Positions 6,340 through 12,112 of a stretch of DNA of 12,112 nt are shown here, one piece after another (position 1 is the first letter of the stretch; every line of letters starts with the position of its first letter). The notes below the pieces were generated by a model that saw only the letters and a program-made list of their open reading frames with translations, did not search any database and was not told the DNA's origin. The stretch lies in NCBI GenBank assembly GCA_964555285.1, contig CAZKRM010000060.1, positions 1 through 12,112 of the forward strand, written 5' to 3'. A program made the position numbers and the translations under genes. Source of the stretch: JBBIQV01 sp964555285. Its GTDB lineage: Bacteria > Nitrospirota > Nitrospiria > Nitrospirales > Nitrospiraceae.

Positions 6340-7248
6340 CTAGATCGCTTCCGGCGCAGCGCCTTGCTGAAACTGCCTGGGCCAGGCTGGAAGTATGTGT
6401 GCTTGATCGTCGGCGGCCTCGTGGGTGTCCTCTTCCGCCTCTTGTTGTGAGATTTGATCTTCCCACAGGACAACCCGCCCACTGCGGTCAAACATGCGAA
6501 TCCTGAAATCAAACGTATGGGAGGCCTCCGTTGGGTTCCCCTCCCGACCGATCAGCCGAGCGGCGGTTCGTCCAGCCCGCGCTGACCCCGCGCCGTCGGT
6601 TGAGAATTCATCTTCCCAGACAAGCCCGCCGGTAGAGGCATCCAACGCGCGCAACAAGAATACCGGCTGCCACATGGCTGTCTCGGTGGCATGAATCTTC
6701 GTGATGGTGGCGCGCCGAGGCGCCACGGTGGATACCATCTGCCCGGCCCCGCTCCCGTCACGCGGCGTGAGATTCAGCTGCCCTTCCCATTGGAATTTGC
6801 CCGTCTTCGCATCGTACACACGCAACACGAAATTGGAGAGGTCCGTCGCACCCAAACCGACCCCGCCGGCAAAGATGCGTTCCTGCGAGAGATTCGATCG
6901 TGCACTGTTCCCTTCATTCACATTCAGTTCATAGACTTCGTCGGACAACACCTCACCCGATGCGGCGTCATAGACCTTGACCGTAATCGTGGATGCATCG
7001 CCGATCTGGTAGCCAAACCCTGCTGCGACGATCGTTCCTTTGACGTCTTTCTTTTCAGTGTCTATTTGCCCCCACGCCTGGCCGCTCACCAGCGATAGAC
7101 ACAGCCCTGCGCCGGCAAGCCATGAGATCGCATTCAAACGCCGCAGACGAGGACTGGAGGGTTTGGGACTAATCTTAATTGGGGCGGGGACAAATGGTCG
7201 GACGATAAGAGTTCCAAGAAGCCGGGATAACCAATGGATCAGCGTCAT
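6340..7248 (-). CDS. Secreted protein with PQQ-like beta repeats
   Basis: A 302-aa protein. Residues 39-60 form a signal-like hydrophobic stretch (ISWLAGAGLCLSLVSG) ending QAWG before Gln61, a plausible signal peptidase I site, so it is probably exported. The 38-residue stretch before it is unusually long, but GGAGG lies 4 nt before the ATG at 7248 and supports this start. The mature part carries four spaced copies of a turn like those in PQQ-quinoprotein beta-propellers: VYDAASGEV (92-100), YDAKTGKFQWE (145-155), LDASTGGLVWE (202-212) and FDRSGRVVLWE (253-263). Four blades are too few for a classical eight-bladed propeller, so this may be a smaller beta-sandwich array. No catalytic or cofactor residues are recognisable. 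The C-terminus (269-302) is acidic, then Q/P/A-rich. Function unknown. Confidence 0.75.
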   Translation of the reverse strand: MTLIHWLSRLLGTLIVRPFVPAPIKISPKPSSPRLRRLNAISWLAGAGLCLSLVSGQAWGQIDTEKKDVKGTIVAAGFGYQIGDASTITVKVYDAASGEVLSDEVYELNVNEGNSARSNLSQERIFAGGVGLGATDLSNFVLRVYDAKTGKFQWEGQLNLTPRDGSGAGQMVSTVAPRRATITKIHATETAMWQPVFLLRALDASTGGLVWEDEFSTDGAGSARAGRTAARLIGREGNPTEASHTFDFRIRMFDRSGRVVLWEDQISQQEAEEDTHEAADDQAHILPAWPRQFQQGAAPEAI

Positions 7249-7268
7249 AGAACCTCCGTGATGCTATG
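7246..7268 (-). promoter_or_regulatory. Possible hairpin around the ribosome binding site
   Basis: In the mRNA of the PQQ-like gene, CATAG (plus 7264-7268) can pair with CTATG (plus 7246-7250), which includes the start codon. The Shine-Dalgarno GGAGG lies in the 13-nt loop. Five base pairs is weak and may be chance. Confidence 0.2.
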
Positions 7269-7333
7269 ACGCATTCTGCAAGAGATTGAGTCGCTGGTAA
7301 ATTCCCCACTGTAGGAAGATTTTCCTCGAAAGA

Positions 7334-7342
7334 GGGGGGGGG
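7334..7342 (+). repeat. Homopolymeric tract of nine G
   Basis: A run of nine G lies in the 140-bp divergent gap, 11 bp upstream of the -35 of the promoter at 7354-7382. Just before it, CCTC-GAAA-GAGG (7324-7335) can form a short hairpin with a GNRA-type loop. G-tracts of this length are prone to slippage, so promoter spacing or curvature could vary between cells. Confidence 0.85.
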
Positions 7343-7353
7343 TAAGGCAGCCA

Positions 7354-7382
7354 TTGCCGACACTCCCTATCCAGTCTATAGT
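7354..7382 (+). promoter_or_regulatory. Predicted sigma70-type promoter, apparently leaderless gene
   Basis: TTGCCG (7354-7359) and TATAGT (7377-7382) have the ideal 17-bp spacing. Six bases separate the -10 from the ATG at 7389, so the predicted transcription start coincides with the A of the start codon. No Shine-Dalgarno precedes the gene, which fits a leaderless mRNA. Confidence 0.6.
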
Positions 7383-7388
7383 TTCGCC

Positions 7389-7790
7389 ATGAAACGGAAC
7401 GCCTTACTCACCGTGTTAACAGGAGTCCTGATCATTGGAATTGGATCTCTCTCGATGAGCCGAGGAGAATCCACAGCACCGACGCAGGCCTGGTGGATCG
7501 GCTTCTTGGTCCTCCTGCCGGTTGGGCTGGCGATACTTGTCTGGCTGAAACTTCGGTGGGCCGCAATGGCCTGCGTGATCTATGGAACGGTTGGACTGGC
7601 GCTTGATCTGGCGACGACGGTCCAGATCCTCACAAAAGACTCGGATGTGTTTTTTCCTCTGATGAGCAGCGTCGTCAGCGGGCTCGTGAACTTCCTATTG
7701 ATCGTGTTCGGCGGGCGGGCGTTCCTGGACGTGACCCAGGCGCCACGGCCTCTAGAATCCCGTCCTCCCAGTCCTCCGTTCCCTTCTTGA
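7389..7790 (+). CDS. Small integral membrane protein with four predicted helices
   Basis: A 133-aa hydrophobic protein with predicted membrane helices at about 5-22, 35-52, 56-80 and 90-108. A proline-rich tail (TQAPRPLES and PPSPPFPS, 116-133) follows and is probably cytoplasmic. There are no catalytic motifs or conserved charged residues inside the helices apart from Asp73 and Asp84/86, close to the third helix. I do not recognise a family. The ATG at 7389 is the only sensible start; a near-consensus promoter predicts that transcription begins on it. The last 38 codons overlap the 3' end of the methyltransferase gene on the other strand. Nothing links it functionally to its neighbours. Confidence 0.75.
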   Translation: MKRNALLTVLTGVLIIGIGSLSMSRGESTAPTQAWWIGFLVLLPVGLAILVWLKLRWAAMACVIYGTVGLALDLATTVQILTKDSDVFFPLMSSVVSGLVNFLLIVFGGRAFLDVTQAPRPLESRPPSPPFPS

Positions 7791-8742
7791 CCCCCAGCAC
7801 CTTGACCCGTGCGAATCCAGTCCCCTTGAGCCACCCTGTCGTCTCCGCTGCCGAATAGGTGTTTCCACTCTCGGTGAACAGCAACATCGAGACGGCAAAA
7901 AGGCTCGCCTCCGCTGGATACAACCCTTCACGATCGTGAAGAAATGCGTCCTGAATAATGAGCCGCCCGCCGGGGGTCAACGCCGCGAGCGCCCGGCGAA
8001 AGATAGCCTGATTGTCTTCCGGCGAATAGATATGCAGCACGTTGGAATACCAGATCACGTCATAGGTGCCGGGGATCGGGGCCTTGGTGAAATCGAGCGG
8101 CAGGTAGGACAGCCGCCGTCCCGCCCTGTGAGTCGCGGCGATCTCTTTGGCCACATCCAACGCGGCCTCTCGATCGCAGACGGTGGCGCGCAGATGAGAA
8201 TTCTTGGCAAGAAACGCCATGGCATAGGTGCCGGGTCCTCCACCGAGATCCAGAAGCGTCTTTGCGTGGCGTAGGTTCACCTGCGCGGCGATCATCGGAG
8301 CCGTCTCCAGCGTGCGATGATGCATCGCCCAGGTGAACCGGCGGCGATAGTCGGGACTGTCCGGAACATCGTGGCCGATCGGTAATCCGCTTCGCACGGA
8401 TTCCAGCAACCGGAACCAATCCGTCCAGTGGCTCTTGATCAAGTCCAAATAGCTGCCGCGATAGGCCGGATGGTTGGCATTGAGCGCCGTAGCCCCCAGT
8501 CGGCTATTCCTGTAGGTCGCCCCCTTCTTCAGCAGCACACCGGCCATCGCCAGATTCCGACAGAGGATAGCCAGTCCTCGCTCGCTGAGCTTGAGTTCCT
8601 TGGCCAATTCGGCAATCGTCCAAGTCCGTTCGCCGATTGTCGTAAACAGGTTCAATTCCAGCCCGGCCAACAGCACACGCGGCAACCGATAGGCCGAGAC
8701 CGCGTCGCGGAACTCGTCGAACGTCGTGATGCGCCGCGTCAT
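7675..8742 (-). CDS. SAM-dependent O-methyltransferase (Methyltransf_2 type)
   Basis: A 355-aa cytoplasmic class I methyltransferase of the hydroxyindole/caffeate O-methyltransferase group. Residues 1-90 form the N-terminal winged-helix dimerisation domain (AYRLPRVLLAGLELNLFTTI, then WTIAELAKELKLSERGLAIL). The Rossmann domain has motif I LDLGGGPGTYAMAF (164-177), the acidic ribose-binding position D190, DVIWYSNVLHIYSPED (228-243) and the LTPGGRLIIQDAFL strand (255-268). The usual catalytic His is not obvious; H237 is a candidate. The substrate cannot be inferred. Homology appears to end near GILEAV (328-333); the final 22 residues are Arg/Ser/Pro-rich and lie where the gene overlaps the opposite-strand membrane gene. 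The ATG at 8742 is chosen over one at 8772 because GGAGG lies 6 nt upstream and it overlaps the previous stop in ATGA. Confidence 0.9.
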   Translation of the reverse strand: MTRRITTFDEFRDAVSAYRLPRVLLAGLELNLFTTIGERTWTIAELAKELKLSERGLAILCRNLAMAGVLLKKGATYRNSRLGATALNANHPAYRGSYLDLIKSHWTDWFRLLESVRSGLPIGHDVPDSPDYRRRFTWAMHHRTLETAPMIAAQVNLRHAKTLLDLGGGPGTYAMAFLAKNSHLRATVCDREAALDVAKEIAATHRAGRRLSYLPLDFTKAPIPGTYDVIWYSNVLHIYSPEDNQAIFRRALAALTPGGRLIIQDAFLHDREGLYPAEASLFAVSMLLFTESGNTYSAAETTGWLKGTGFARVKVLGVKKGTEDWEDGILEAVAPGSRPGTPARRTRSIGSSRAR

Positions 8743-9176
8743 GCCATTCCTCCGATCTGCCGGCAGCACCACCGTATGAGGTCCTGCACCTTGGAGGGAT
8801 TCTGCACATCCACTGCACCCGCGAAGGTCACTGCCACAAACTCTTCGTTCATCTCAGTGTCTTCGGCAAATCCAGACTGCAACAGCAACGGCCGAAACTT
8901 TGACACGGCAGGCTGAATGAAGTACTTGGCCTGTTTCGCCACCTCGTCGGTCCCAAGATCCTCCGGCGTTCCCTCGGACATGAGCGCCATCACATCATCC
9001 ATCGCGACGCCATACTGGCAAAGCACGGTGCCGTCCGGCTTGATCTCCAAGAGCCAGCCGTCCGACCCCAAGTCCATAGCGAGTGGTCCTCCTGGTTCCA
9101 ATTCATAGAGTTGAGGAAATGATCGCGTCAGCGCGGTGCGGAGCTGCGTCCATGCCGAGGAGGCCGGGTCAGTCAT
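8739..9176 (-). CDS. Conserved-looking cytoplasmic protein, unknown function
   Basis: A 145-aa acidic protein with no signal peptide or membrane helix. It contains a mixed alpha/beta segment MDLGSDGWLLEIKPDGTVLC followed by helices (VAKQAKYFIQPAVSKFRPLL) and ends LIRWCCRQIGGMA, with adjacent cysteines. I recognise no family and no catalytic motif. The ATG at 9176 is preferred over a TTG at 9194 because it overlaps the stop of the TPR gene in ATGA. Its own stop overlaps the methyltransferase ATG in the same way, so it sits in a translationally coupled TPR - this gene - methyltransferase string. It could be an accessory or substrate-binding partner of the enzyme, but only position suggests that. 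Confidence 0.75.
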   Translation of the reverse strand: MTDPASSAWTQLRTALTRSFPQLYELEPGGPLAMDLGSDGWLLEIKPDGTVLCQYGVAMDDVMALMSEGTPEDLGTDEVAKQAKYFIQPAVSKFRPLLLQSGFAEDTEMNEEFVAVTFAGAVDVQNPSKVQDLIRWCCRQIGGMA

Positions 9177-9997
9177 GCATGCGTCTCTCGACAAGGTGGC
9201 GATTGATCCTGCTCCGCGAGGCGAGCACGGAGTGACTTCAGGCGTTGGGTATTTTCTTCGAGCTTCGGCAGCTGATACTTGCGATCCATATAGACGACTT
9301 GTTCGAGCAGGTCTGCGGCATCCCGCAACCGGCCTGTTTCTTCATAACATTGCACCAACACGTAGCGGGCGCCGCCCGTGCGGAGTTCGTCGCGCGACCG
9401 CTCGGCAATCGACTGACTGGTCCGGCAACAGGCAATCGCGTCGTCGTAGCGTTTCTGAATCAGGAAGGTGCGCCCGATCATACGCCACGCGTCCGCGACG
9501 CCTCCCTGATTACCTAAGCGCCGCATCAGGACCAGCGACCGCTCATAGCATTGGATCGCCTCATCGAACTGACCGGTCTCGCGCGCAACCAGGCCAAGGT
9601 CGGAGAACAACACCGCTTTGGCCGCCTCATCGTGCGTCTTCGTCATGAGATCGAGCGCCTCCAGATAGTATGCCCGCGCCCGGTCCCACTCACCGGCATC
9701 GGCTCGCAGGTTCCCCAAATTCGCCAGCGTCGTCCCGATCCCTTTTTCATCGCCGAGGATCTTCTGCAGCTCCAACACTTCCTGATAGTACGCCTGGGCC
9801 GATTCCCGCCGGCCGCTCACCGCACAGATATTCCCGAGATTGCCGAGCGTCGCCACAAGGGCACGCTGATCGCCTGTCAGTCGATCACGCTCCAGCGCCT
9901 TGGCATAGCAGGCACAAGCATCCGTGTAGTGCCCGCGCGAGAAATGCTCGTTTCCTTGTCGATTCAGTTCTTCGGAGAGTCCGTTCCGGATTGCCAT
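9173..9997 (-). CDS. Tetratricopeptide repeat protein, six repeats of 40 residues
   Basis: A 274-aa cytoplasmic protein made almost wholly of TPR helices. Six repeats start at residues 11, 51, 91, 131, 171 and 211, an exact 40-residue period; examples are LGNLGNICAVSGRRESAQAY and LANLGNLRADAGEWDRARAY. The 40-residue unit, longer than the standard 34, resembles kinesin-light-chain-type (TPR_12) repeats. Such proteins are protein-binding scaffolds and have no enzymatic role. There is no signal peptide, membrane helix or fused domain. The ATG at 9997 lies 2 bp after the stop of the MBL-like gene with no clear Shine-Dalgarno, suggesting translational coupling. The stop overlaps the next gene's ATG. 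Its binding partner is unknown but may be encoded in the same string. Confidence 0.88.
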   Translation of the reverse strand: MAIRNGLSEELNRQGNEHFSRGHYTDACACYAKALERDRLTGDQRALVATLGNLGNICAVSGRRESAQAYYQEVLELQKILGDEKGIGTTLANLGNLRADAGEWDRARAYYLEALDLMTKTHDEAAKAVLFSDLGLVARETGQFDEAIQCYERSLVLMRRLGNQGGVADAWRMIGRTFLIQKRYDDAIACCRTSQSIAERSRDELRTGGARYVLVQCYEETGRLRDAADLLEQVVYMDRKYQLPKLEENTQRLKSLRARLAEQDQSPPCRETHA

Positions 9998-9999
9998 GG

Positions 10000-10596
10000 T
10001 TACACGTGCAGCAACTGCTCAACCGCCGGTTTGCCGCCGGCAAGGATCGAGGTGCCGTCTCCGACGAGGAGACTCTCGAAGTTGTATTTGAGAAGACGTC
10101 GGAGTCCGTCTTTCGCCTTGGCCACGTCCGCATACTTCACCGCCGCCAGCATGGTGACGGCTCCGGCCGGCTTGCCGATCAGCGCATCCCCCACAATCAG
10201 TACACCCCGCCCCTGCTGAATGAACAGCGCCGACTCCCCCGGAGACTTCTGGTCCTTCAGATGGATCACCCAGATGCCGCCGGGCAGCAGCTCGCCGTCT
10301 TTATAGGTTTTCGTCGGTTTCAGATCCATCTGCGCGGCGTCGGCCTCGGGCACTTGGAGCTGGCACTTGAACTCCACCTGATAGGCCGCGGCTTCACGGG
10401 CGTGATCTCGATTCGTGACGATGATGTAATCGACCGGGCCATTGCGACGGATGAAGGTGCTTGCCTCCGCCGTCATCGGAGGCGGGTCGACCAGCATCTT
10501 GTGCTCGCCGACCATGAGAAACAGCCCGTTGAAGTTGAGCTGCTTCTCCTCGGAGAACCACGACCATTGCCACATGCCGGGAAGAAGTTGCTTCAT
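10000..10596 (-). CDS. Metallo-beta-lactamase-fold protein with degenerate metal site
   Basis: A 198-aa protein with the strand pattern of a metallo-beta-lactamase fold: NGLFLMVGEHKMLVDPP (23-39), VDYIIVTNRDHAREA (55-69), SPGESALFI (118-126), GVLIVGDALIG (131-141) and SLLVGDGTSI (175-184). Where active members have HxHxDH, this one has VTNRDH (60-65), so only Asp64 and His65 remain. The GD Asp137 is kept, and the final GH is replaced by GD (179-180). It may bind one metal, act on another substrate or be non-catalytic. I recall a wider family with TNRDH/TNRNH here, which would mean the variant is conserved and not decayed. There is no signal peptide. No clear Shine-Dalgarno precedes the ATG at 10596; a heptamer array lies just upstream. 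Confidence 0.75.
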   Translation of the reverse strand: MKQLLPGMWQWSWFSEEKQLNFNGLFLMVGEHKMLVDPPPMTAEASTFIRRNGPVDYIIVTNRDHAREAAAYQVEFKCQLQVPEADAAQMDLKPTKTYKDGELLPGGIWVIHLKDQKSPGESALFIQQGRGVLIVGDALIGKPAGAVTMLAAVKYADVAKAKDGLRRLLKYNFESLLVGDGTSILAGGKPAVEQLLHV

Positions 10597-10607
10597 AACA
10601 AGAGAGC

Positions 10608-10635
10608 TGATGGCCTATAGCTAATAGCTTATGGC
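10608..10635. repeat. Heptamer array of four 7-bp units
   Basis: Four abutting 7-mers, TGATGGC, CTATAGC, TAATAGC and TTATGGC, fill 10608-10635 in the 49-bp gap between the 79-aa gene and the MBL-like gene. All share AT[A/G]GC at positions 3-7. The period and GC-anchored design match the arrays at 2107-2177, although the variable bases differ. Confidence 0.75.
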
Positions 10636-10645
10636 ACAGACAGAT

Positions 10646-10885
10646 TCACAGAGCGGCGATGGCATCTTTGACGGTTTTCGTCACCTTCGTCAGAACACTG
10701 GCTTCGTTGGGCATGTCGATGATGTCGTCTTCCGGCACGGTAATGAACTTGCGGTTCGGCCCCTTGGTCAATGAGATGAGGAACATGCTGTTGGAGGGCG
10801 TGACAGGAATCACGACTTGCACCGAGCCGTCGAGACCCTTCACCACCTCCAGAAACTTTTGCTTTCCCTGTTCCATCTCATCCAT
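10646..10885 (-). CDS. Small conserved-looking protein, unknown function
   Basis: A 79-aa cytoplasmic protein with a helical, charged head (DEMEQGKQKFLEVVKGL), a beta-rich middle (SVQVVIPVTPSNSMFLISL, then KFITVPEDDIIDM) and a C-terminal helix (VLTKVTKTVKDAIAAL). It has no cysteines, no signal peptide and no catalytic motif, and I recognise no family. The ATG at 10885 has AGAGG about 8 nt upstream; an internal ATG three codons later is possible. It is first in the minus-strand string leading to the MBL-like, TPR and methyltransferase genes, but the 49-bp gap with the heptamer array may separate it from them. It lies 51 bp after the secreted thioredoxin-fold gene. Confidence 0.7.
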   Translation of the reverse strand: MDEMEQGKQKFLEVVKGLDGSVQVVIPVTPSNSMFLISLTKGPNRKFITVPEDDIIDMPNEASVLTKVTKTVKDAIAAL

Positions 10886-10936
10886 CGTCGCGCCTCTCTT
10901 CTTTATCTCTCTTCGGCCAGGCTAAACGAGCGCCGG

Positions 10937-11470
10937 CTACATCTTGTTCGTACCACTCGCGAGGAGCTTATCCACCTCTGCCACAATCACATCGGCCCCG
11001 GCCAAATCCATATTCCCGACACGCTGCCAGCGGATCACCCCGGTCTGATCGATCACATACACGTTCGGGATGAACTTCCCACCGCCATACAGCTTGTCCG
11101 TGGTTTTATTGGGGTCCAGCAGGTAGGGATAGGTGACCTTCACCGGAAACGAGGACAGGAACTCGCCGACATCCTTCTTGGAATTGCCTGACGAATTGAC
11201 ACCGACCACGACCACGCCTTTCCCCTGCGTGGACTCATATACTTTCTGCAGCGTACTGCCCTGCATCATGCAGGGATCACAGATGTGGAACAGTCCCAAC
11301 ACCACGATTTTCCCTTTATAGGAATCCAGGGACACCGTTTCACCCGTGATGGCCGTGAGCGTAAACGTCGGCGCTTTTTCTCCGACTTTGAAAGATCCAG
11401 CGGCGAGAACCAGCGGGACGAACAGCACGGGAAGGATCAGCGCACCGAGTGCGAGCAAGAGCCGTCTCAT
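10937..11470 (-). CDS. Secreted thioredoxin-fold protein (TlpA/AhpC-TSA type)
   Basis: A 177-aa protein with an N-terminal signal or anchor sequence (RRLLLALGALILPVLFVPLV, 2-21; possible cleavage after LAA at 24). The domain that follows is of the redoxin / TlpA type: VGEKAPTFTLTAITGETVSL (29-48), the redox motif CDPC at 64-67, the cis-Pro region FIPNVYVID (133-141, Pro135) and a TGVIRWQRVG strand (143-152). Both redox cysteines are present, so it should act as a periplasmic thiol-disulfide oxidoreductase, for example in cytochrome c maturation or thiol protection; the partner is unknown. The ATG at 11470 is chosen over one at 11509 because AGGAGG lies 5 nt upstream and the longer form would begin inside the predicted -10. 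Confidence 0.9.
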   Translation of the reverse strand: MRRLLLALGALILPVLFVPLVLAAGSFKVGEKAPTFTLTAITGETVSLDSYKGKIVVLGLFHICDPCMMQGSTLQKVYESTQGKGVVVVGVNSSGNSKKDVGEFLSSFPVKVTYPYLLDPNKTTDKLYGGGKFIPNVYVIDQTGVIRWQRVGNMDLAGADVIVAEVDKLLASGTNKM

Positions 11471-11507
11471 AGCGACCTCCTTGATCAACCGGAAGAATGC
11501 TGATCGC

Positions 11508-11537
11508 ATCCTAACATGCTGATTTTTGGCGGGGCAA
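11508..11537 (-). promoter_or_regulatory. Possible promoter for the thioredoxin-fold gene
   Basis: On minus, TTGCCC (plus 11532-11537) and TAGGAT (plus 11508-11513) are separated by 18 bp. Each matches the sigma70 consensus at four of six bases. Transcription would start near 11501, leaving a leader of about 30 nt that contains the strong Shine-Dalgarno before 11470. Confidence 0.35.
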
Positions 11538-11556
11538 CTGAGCGGGCAGGAAGGGA

Positions 11557-11877
11557 CTACTCTGCGGAAGATCCATCACGCTGGTTCAGCATATCCTCGA
11601 GCTGTCGCTTGGCATCGCCTTCGAATCGAACAAACTCGAGCCCGAACCGGTCGCCCTGCTTCCATCGGACGACGGCGAGGCCAATGACAATCTGCGGCCG
11701 CGCACCGCACGGTTGTACTTGGAGACACAGATGCGCGCCGATGGGGAAGTGGACGTGACTCTCGATCTCACCGCCGGCAATCGTCAGGTTCATCACCATG
11801 CCATGGCCTGATCCTTCGTCTCCCGTAAACAAGACAGGATAGTCGACTGCCACTCGCGGTCTGGATCGTGGCTGCAT
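11557..11877 (-). CDS. PilZ domain protein
   Basis: A 106-aa single PilZ domain, the small beta-barrel that binds cyclic di-GMP and controls motility, secretion or exopolysaccharide through protein contacts. The N-terminal RxxxR motif is RSRPR (4-8). The second motif, normally [D/N]xSxxG, reads NLTIAGG (30-36), with Thr for Ser. VVRWKQGDRFGLEFVRF (69-85) matches the barrel strands that close PilZ domains. Binding is probably kept, since both arginines, the Asn and the Gly are present. The start is ATG at 11877, with AAGGGA rather far upstream (about 11 nt). It follows purF by 54 bp on the same strand. The target is unknown, and no other c-di-GMP gene is in the window. Confidence 0.85.
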   Translation of the reverse strand: MQPRSRPRVAVDYPVLFTGDEGSGHGMVMNLTIAGGEIESHVHFPIGAHLCLQVQPCGARPQIVIGLAVVRWKQGDRFGLEFVRFEGDAKRQLEDMLNQRDGSSAE

Positions 11878-11897
11878 ATCTGTTATCTTCCCTTCTC

Positions 11898-11907
11898 AGG
11901 ACGTCCT
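11898..11907. promoter_or_regulatory. 10-bp perfect palindrome between purF and the PilZ gene
   Basis: AGGACGTCCT is a perfect 10-bp palindrome located 21 bp upstream of the PilZ start codon. It could be an operator half-site pair, but a single short palindrome can occur by chance and I see no associated -10/-35. Confidence 0.2.
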
Positions 11908-11931
11908 AAATTCACCCGTCCAAATCGACGT

Positions 11932-12112
11932 TCAGTGCGCTGATTCAAACAGACCCAACTGGAGTTCTTCTGCACGGGTAAACGGAATGGGGTACCGCTC
12001 CGTAAAGCACGCGTTACAATACTGATTAGGCGTCCCCGGCGCCGACTTGAGCATCCCGTCGAGACTGAGATACGCCAAACTGTCGGCCGTGATGTACTTG
12101 CGGATTTCTTCG
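11932..12112 (-). CDS. purF: Amidophosphoribosyltransferase PurF, C-terminal end
   Basis: The last 59 codons of purF, whose product makes 5-phosphoribosylamine from PRPP and glutamine, the first committed step of purine synthesis in the cytoplasm. The frame enters from the right edge and stops at 11932-11934. It reads EIRKYITADSLAYLSLDGML, then NQYCNACFTERYPIPF, both characteristic of the PurF C-terminus (ADSLxYLSLxG and CxxCFTxxYP). The glutaminase and PRPP-binding domains lie outside the window. The two cysteines of CNAC are kept; in Bacillus-type PurF enzymes C-terminal cysteines of this kind ligate a 4Fe-4S cluster. The 5' end is not visible. Confidence 0.95.
   Translation of the reverse strand, partial: EEIRKYITADSLAYLSLDGMLKSAPGTPNQYCNACFTERYPIPFTRAEELQLGLFESAH

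Noticed and set aside
9177..9194. Upstream TTG start for the 145-aa protein
   Set aside because: The ATG at 9176 overlaps the TPR stop in ATGA, matching the coupling used by the next gene; the TTG would add six unsupported residues.
9670..10620. Long plus-strand open frame (316 codons) opposite the TPR and MBL-like genes
   Set aside because: It lies across two well-supported minus-strand genes and its product is Arg/His/Pro-rich with no motif, as expected from the antisense of GC-rich codons.
11471..11509. Upstream ATG for the thioredoxin-fold protein
   Set aside because: It falls inside the predicted -10, while the ATG at 11470 has a strong AGGAGG and gives a normal signal peptide.

Overview
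The window looks like chromosomal DNA from a GC-rich Gram-negative bacterium, most likely Nitrospira or a close relative. This is an inference from a roughly 60% GC core, an RecG with a long N-terminal extension, secreted TlpA-like and PilZ proteins typical of that phylum, and degenerate heptamer arrays between genes. No rRNA or tRNA is present to settle it. Apart from the left end, this is ordinary, densely packed chromosome: most genes lie on the minus strand and several pairs are joined by ATGA stop/start overlaps.

Left end (1-824): a disturbed, accessory-looking patch. Three tandem 26-bp repeats (4-81) abut a coding-like remnant with no start (about 88-243). Two small minus-strand genes of lower GC follow. 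One is a two-helix membrane protein that is read in two frames, broken at a run of six A (719-724). The other is a small soluble protein of unknown function.

Left-centre (825-4860): a minus-strand block of recG (helicase), a short coiled-coil protein and a Ppx/GppA-family phosphatase. An inverted pair of 7-bp-unit arrays sits just after recG. Between recG and the gene on its right I see two divergent sigma70-type promoters. They favour a recG start 99 bp inside the longest reading frame.

Centre (4861-7790): a membrane-anchored TPR protein with a C-terminal HExxH (gluzincin) protease domain on plus, a convergent secreted protein with PQQ-like repeats on minus, and a divergent four-helix membrane protein on plus. 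The last has a near-consensus promoter that predicts a leaderless mRNA and lies just downstream of a nine-G tract.

Right-centre (7675-10885): a minus-strand gene string running from a small conserved protein to a degenerate metallo-beta-lactamase-fold protein, a six-TPR protein with an exact 40-residue period, an unknown 145-aa protein and a SAM O-methyltransferase. The last three are tightly coupled and probably form one operon. Its purpose cannot be read from the sequence. The methyltransferase and the four-helix membrane gene overlap tail to tail by 116 bp.

Right end (10937-12112): a secreted thioredoxin-fold protein with a CxxC motif, a PilZ (c-di-GMP receptor type) protein and the 3' end of purF, all on minus. 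I do not see a complete new defence or mobile system. The best leads are the frameshifted membrane gene, the heptamer arrays, the leaderless promoter next to a poly-G tract and the coupled methyltransferase/TPR/MBL operon.
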